A DNA stretch of 64,000 nt, taken from the NCBI RefSeq assembly GCF_001274775.1, contig NZ_LGUE01000001.1, forward strand, positions 1,024,334-1,088,333, in the 5' to 3' direction. Below the pieces are notes generated by a model that was not told the origin of the DNA, ran no database searches, and was given only the letters and a program-made list of their open reading frames with translations. The position numbers and the translations under genes were made by a program. Numbering within the stretch: the first letter of the stretch is position 1; the number at the start of each line of letters is the position of its first letter. This stretch comes from Rossellomorea marisflavi (GTDB taxonomy: Bacteria > Bacillota > Bacilli > Bacillales > Bacillaceae_B). Shown here piece by piece: positions 61,734 to 64,000 of this stretch.

Positions 61734-62521
61734 TATCTAACCCTCCATCCTTTGCCAATCAACAAGGATCCTTTTTGGTAATACGCTTTTAAAAGGGCGG
61801 CCTGTTCCCTGTCGAAAAGTTTATTATTCTCAACGACCCCCACATACGCGTCATAAATGGTAAAAAAGTAAAAGGATGGCATGTACAATAACCATTGTTT
61901 ATCGAGCACGTTAACAGATGTTTCCAATTTCCCCAAGATAAGATAATGAATTCCTTCCAACAGGTGGGAATGATAGACGTAAATAACAGTGGTCACAAGC
62001 GTGAAAAGCCCCGATATGATCCGGTGATTATAAAAATGTCCAACACTCGGTACGGCCATAGACCAAAAAAAAGCTGAAACAGGGCATCTCTTATCAAGAT
62101 AGTTGATTTCAAGCGGTCGAATGACGAGCCTCCTGTTGATGGTCGACTTGTTTCCTTTATGACTTAAATAAACTTTATTCAGGTCGACGGCGGTTCTGTG
62201 GCTATCCCATATGGCAAACAAATACACCGGAATGTATAAATGCATGAACTGAATATCCAGGACGCTTTTTGCTGCGTCGATATCACCCATGAACGTGTAA
62301 ACCATGGCTGTGTTCAAGTGAATGGTCTGGTTGATATAGATCTCCCATATCACCAGGGCGAAACCTCTGAGGTATTTGGAAAGAAGAAGATGACCGAATC
62401 CTGGAAAGGCCATGGACCAGAGCGCAACAATCATGGGGTTCCTCAAATGAATCTGTGTGGTACCGAATATGCTGACGTACGCAAGATTCCCTTGTTCACC
62501 AGCATTATTCAACCGCTTCAT
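61733..62521 (-). CDS. Internally duplicated membrane protein of unknown function
   Basis: A 262-residue protein built from two similar halves. LWSMAFPGFGHLLLSKYLRG (about 34-53) and FWSMAVPSVGHFYNHRIISG (about 151-170) correspond. Each is followed by membrane helices, then SVLDIQFMHLYIPVYLFAIWDS versus NVLDKQWLLYMPSFYFFTIYDA. The shared P-x-x-GH motif suggests a tandem domain duplication. No function is recognised. GGAGGGGG precedes the ATG. Confidence 0.7.
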   Translation of the reverse strand: MKRLNNAGEQGNLAYVSIFGTTQIHLRNPMIVALWSMAFPGFGHLLLSKYLRGFALVIWEIYINQTIHLNTAMVYTFMGDIDAAKSVLDIQFMHLYIPVYLFAIWDSHRTAVDLNKVYLSHKGNKSTINRRLVIRPLEINYLDKRCPVSAFFWSMAVPSVGHFYNHRIISGLFTLVTTVIYVYHSHLLEGIHYLILGKLETSVNVLDKQWLLYMPSFYFFTIYDAYVGVVENNKLFDREQAALLKAYYQKGSLLIGKGWRVR

Positions 62522-62621
62522 AAGATCCCCCTCCCTGCTTCATTCTGTGGTTAGTTTCTGCCATGGAAGAGGATTCATACATAATCAAATGAAAATATGG
62601 TACGAATCCTTTTCCAAATAA

Positions 62622-62667
62622 AAAGCTGTCCGTACAGATCTATTATCAAATCTGTACAGACAGCTTT
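62622..62667 (-). terminator. Terminator of the plsC-like gene
   Basis: AAAGCTGTCCGTACAGAT and ATCTGTACAGACAGCTTT form an 18-position stem with one mismatch around a 10-nt loop, with minus-strand T-rich sequence after it. It abuts the stop codon. Confidence 0.85.
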
Positions 62668-63248
62668 CAGCTTATTTTTTGGGCTTCTTTGATCAACTCA
62701 TTGATTTTCCCTGATAACACCTTTGTCTCTGCGGTCATTTGTTCCTTGTCCTTTGCACGTACGGTGTATGGTTGGCCGATGACGATAACGGCTTTATGAC
62801 GGTTGCGCAATAATTCTTTAAACGATGTCGGCCCGTGATAGGCTGCCGGTACAATGGGCACCCGGGAGAGGTTTGCTATCGTGATGGCACCGCGTTTCGC
62901 TTCCACATCCTCATCTGAACGGGTCCCTCCAGGAAAGACCCCTACGATCGCCCCTCCCCGAAGTAGTTTAACGGGCTTTTTGATACTTGAAGGAGAAGGG
63001 TTCTCACGGTTCACAGGAAAGGCGTGAATCTTATGTAAAATAAAGGCAGGGATTTTCCGGTCGAAAAGTTCCTTCTTTGCCATAAAGTTTACGGGTCCGG
63101 GCATACTGAAGCCAAGGGCAACGACATCCAGCCATGTTTTGTGTGAACATGTCACAATATAGCCTCCCTCTTCAGGAAGGAGATGGGCATTTCGGATTTC
63201 CACTTTTCCAAAAATCAATTTTGCCAGATTTGCAAGAAATGAATACAT
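62667..63248 (-). CDS. plsC: 1-acyl-sn-glycerol-3-phosphate acyltransferase-like protein
   Basis: A 193-residue PlsC-family acyltransferase that would acylate lysophosphatidate to phosphatidate at the membrane. Motif I is the H-x4-D in CSHKTWLDV. The third motif, usually FPEGTRS, reads FPGGTRS, so the usual Glu is Gly. That may alter activity or reflect a subgroup. An N-terminal hydrophobic stretch fits membrane attachment. Confidence 0.82.
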   Translation of the reverse strand: MYSFLANLAKLIFGKVEIRNAHLLPEEGGYIVTCSHKTWLDVVALGFSMPGPVNFMAKKELFDRKIPAFILHKIHAFPVNRENPSPSSIKKPVKLLRGGAIVGVFPGGTRSDEDVEAKRGAITIANLSRVPIVPAAYHGPTSFKELLRNRHKAVIVIGQPYTVRAKDKEQMTAETKVLSGKINELIKEAQKIS

Positions 63249-63354
63249 GAGATCACCCCATCATCTAGTTTTAATACCTGGTACTAATTATAGTCGAAAT
63301 CATCCAATTTACAACTGATACTTTTATTTCCTCTCTTCACGGGCGTCCAGCTGG

Positions 63355-63360
63355 TACAAT
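63355..63360 (+). promoter_or_regulatory. Possible extended -10 promoter
   Basis: TGGTACAAT has a TGn extension before TACAAT, about 45 nt upstream of the small gene at 63404. No clear -35 is present. Confidence 0.4.
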
Positions 63361-63403
63361 AAGAAGGTATATCATCAAATCATGAGCTCAAGGAGGACCT
63401 GTA

Positions 63404-63652
63404 ATGGATTTACAAGGGCAAGAAAGGTTTCTATCTTTCATTTTACAAAGGGTTCAGGATGGCAAGGAAGAAGAGGCAAAACTGATCCTGATGGAGAACT
63501 TCAATAAGCAACAAGAAGGAACCTTCTCAGAAGAAGACGCACTCTCTTTCCTCCCTAGGATCACGCCATTATTAAAAGACGAAAAAACAAATGAGGTACA
63601 AGCCGTAGTAAAACAGTTCTCAAAGACATTCAATCAAGGCGACTCACGCTGA
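63404..63652 (+). CDS. Small soluble protein of unknown function
   Basis: An 82-residue helical protein (MDLQGQERFLSFILQRVQDGKEEEA..., ALSFLPRITPLLKDEKTNEVQAVVKQFSKTF). No family is recognised. AGGAGG lies 7 nt before the ATG and a strong terminator follows, so it is a real single-gene unit. Confidence 0.7.
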   Translation: MDLQGQERFLSFILQRVQDGKEEEAKLILMENFNKQQEGTFSEEDALSFLPRITPLLKDEKTNEVQAVVKQFSKTFNQGDSR

Positions 63653-63660
63653 AACAGGTA

Positions 63661-63690
63661 AAAGGACGGTATGGGAGCATACCGTCCTTT
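63661..63690. terminator. Bidirectional terminator
   Basis: AAAGGACGGTATG pairs perfectly with CATACCGTCCTTT around a GGAG loop, between two convergent genes. Confidence 0.85.
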
Positions 63691-64000
63691 ACCTTTCGTC
63701 CCGATCGAGGTCGGGTTGAAACTCTTCTGATGCCTCAGTTTGATAGTCCTGCCGGTAAACAGGGGCAGAGGAATCAGTCAAAAAAACATTTTTTCTAAGA
63801 TGATGGTGAAAAAACCACTCAAATGAGCTTACAGATACCGCTGCCACAAAAGATCTTACAAGAAAGGTTTGAGATCCAGCCACCAAGGCCGAACTGAGAA
63901 AATACACCATGATCGAGCTCAAACCAAAATCTGCAAGCACCGCCCAACCATTCGTGGTCCTTGGCAGGAGATACAAATCACCAAGTAAATAACCGATTAG
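63689..64000 (-). CDS. DUF2512/YndM-like membrane protein (C-terminal part, cut by window edge)
   Basis: The frame is open to the window edge, giving at least 103 residues. Predicted membrane segments (GYLLGDLYLLPRTTNGWAVLADF, SSIMVYFLSSALV) and a hydrophilic, acidic tail resemble the DUF2512 (YndM) family of Bacillus membrane proteins. A TTG at 63976 could be read as a start, but the upstream LIGYLLGD fits the family better, so the true start lies outside the window. Confidence 0.65.
   Translation of the reverse strand, partial: LIGYLLGDLYLLPRTTNGWAVLADFGLSSIMVYFLSSALVAGSQTFLVRSFVAAVSVSSFEWFFHHHLRKNVFLTDSSAPVYRQDYQTEASEEFQPDLDRDER

Noticed and set aside
1..64000. tRNA, rRNA, CRISPR arrays, insertion sequences with transposase, prophage or defence islands
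   Set aside because: Both strands were read for their typical signals and none was found.

Overview
The window looks like a chromosome segment of a Bacillus-type member of the Bacillaceae, with moderate GC judged by eye. Gene order and sequence repeatedly match Bacillus subtilis: a complete dppABCDE-ykfABCD operon, the divergent citA/citR pair and guaC. Control signals are also typical of the group: T-boxes, an S-box, CodY-like and cre sites, strong GGAGG ribosome binding sites and sigma-A promoters. It also carries genes B. subtilis lacks or has in another form: a class I lysyl-tRNA synthetase, a long IleRS2-type enzyme and a HisRS gene with its own attenuator. The genus cannot be fixed from sequence alone. 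No rRNA, tRNA, CRISPR array, prophage or transposase gene was seen.

Layout. 1-4.3 kb: edge of an ABC ATPase, an MFS exporter with its ArsR-type regulator, a 26-residue Cys-rich metallothionein-like peptide, guaC and a methyltransferase. 4.6-14.8 kb: ten-gene murein-peptide uptake and breakdown operon behind a CodY-like promoter, ending in an unusual cytoplasmic beta-lactamase-fold gene. 15-18 kb: MerR regulator, CNNM/CorC transporter and TraB-family membrane protein. 18.1-19.7 kb: hisS behind a His-rich leader peptide and attenuator. 19.7-24.5 kb: HAD hydrolase, a four-gene unit (histidine kinase, methyltransferase, alpha/beta hydrolase, small protein) and a GNAT. 24.7-27.7 kb: citA/citR, a Nudix hydrolase and its partner. 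27.8-31.6 kb: genes between two inverted copies of a MITE-like repeat, including a DedA protein and a TetR/heme O synthase divergent pair. 31.6-36.6 kb: D-galactonate operon (IclR, kinase, aldolase, dehydratase, permease) with a cre site. 36.7-38.6 kb: T-box and class I LysRS.

38.7-48.7 kb: fructan-type GH32 hydrolase, a lipoprotein-dependent ABC importer and a YesM/YesN-like two-component system with an extra, non-lipidated binding protein. 48.9-52.1 kb: small conserved genes, a lipid kinase and an RsbR-like STAS protein behind a likely sigma-B promoter. 52.2-55.6 kb: ileS with an Ile T-box. 55.6-64 kb: tautomerase, MFS and amino acid permeases, hemY, a SAM riboswitch controlling only a small FbpA-like protein, an internally duplicated membrane protein, a PlsC-like acyltransferase and a DUF2512-like protein cut by the edge.

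The main theme is amino-acid and peptide economy under RNA-level control. Three aminoacyl-tRNA synthetases each have a sensing leader: a ribosome-mediated His attenuator, a Lys T-box and an Ile T-box. A SAM riboswitch and a peptide-scavenging operon complete the picture. The least expected items are the His leader peptide, the mini-metallothionein, the S-box/FbpA pairing and a hairpin that appears to bridge an over-long Shine-Dalgarno to start distance in the CNNM gene.
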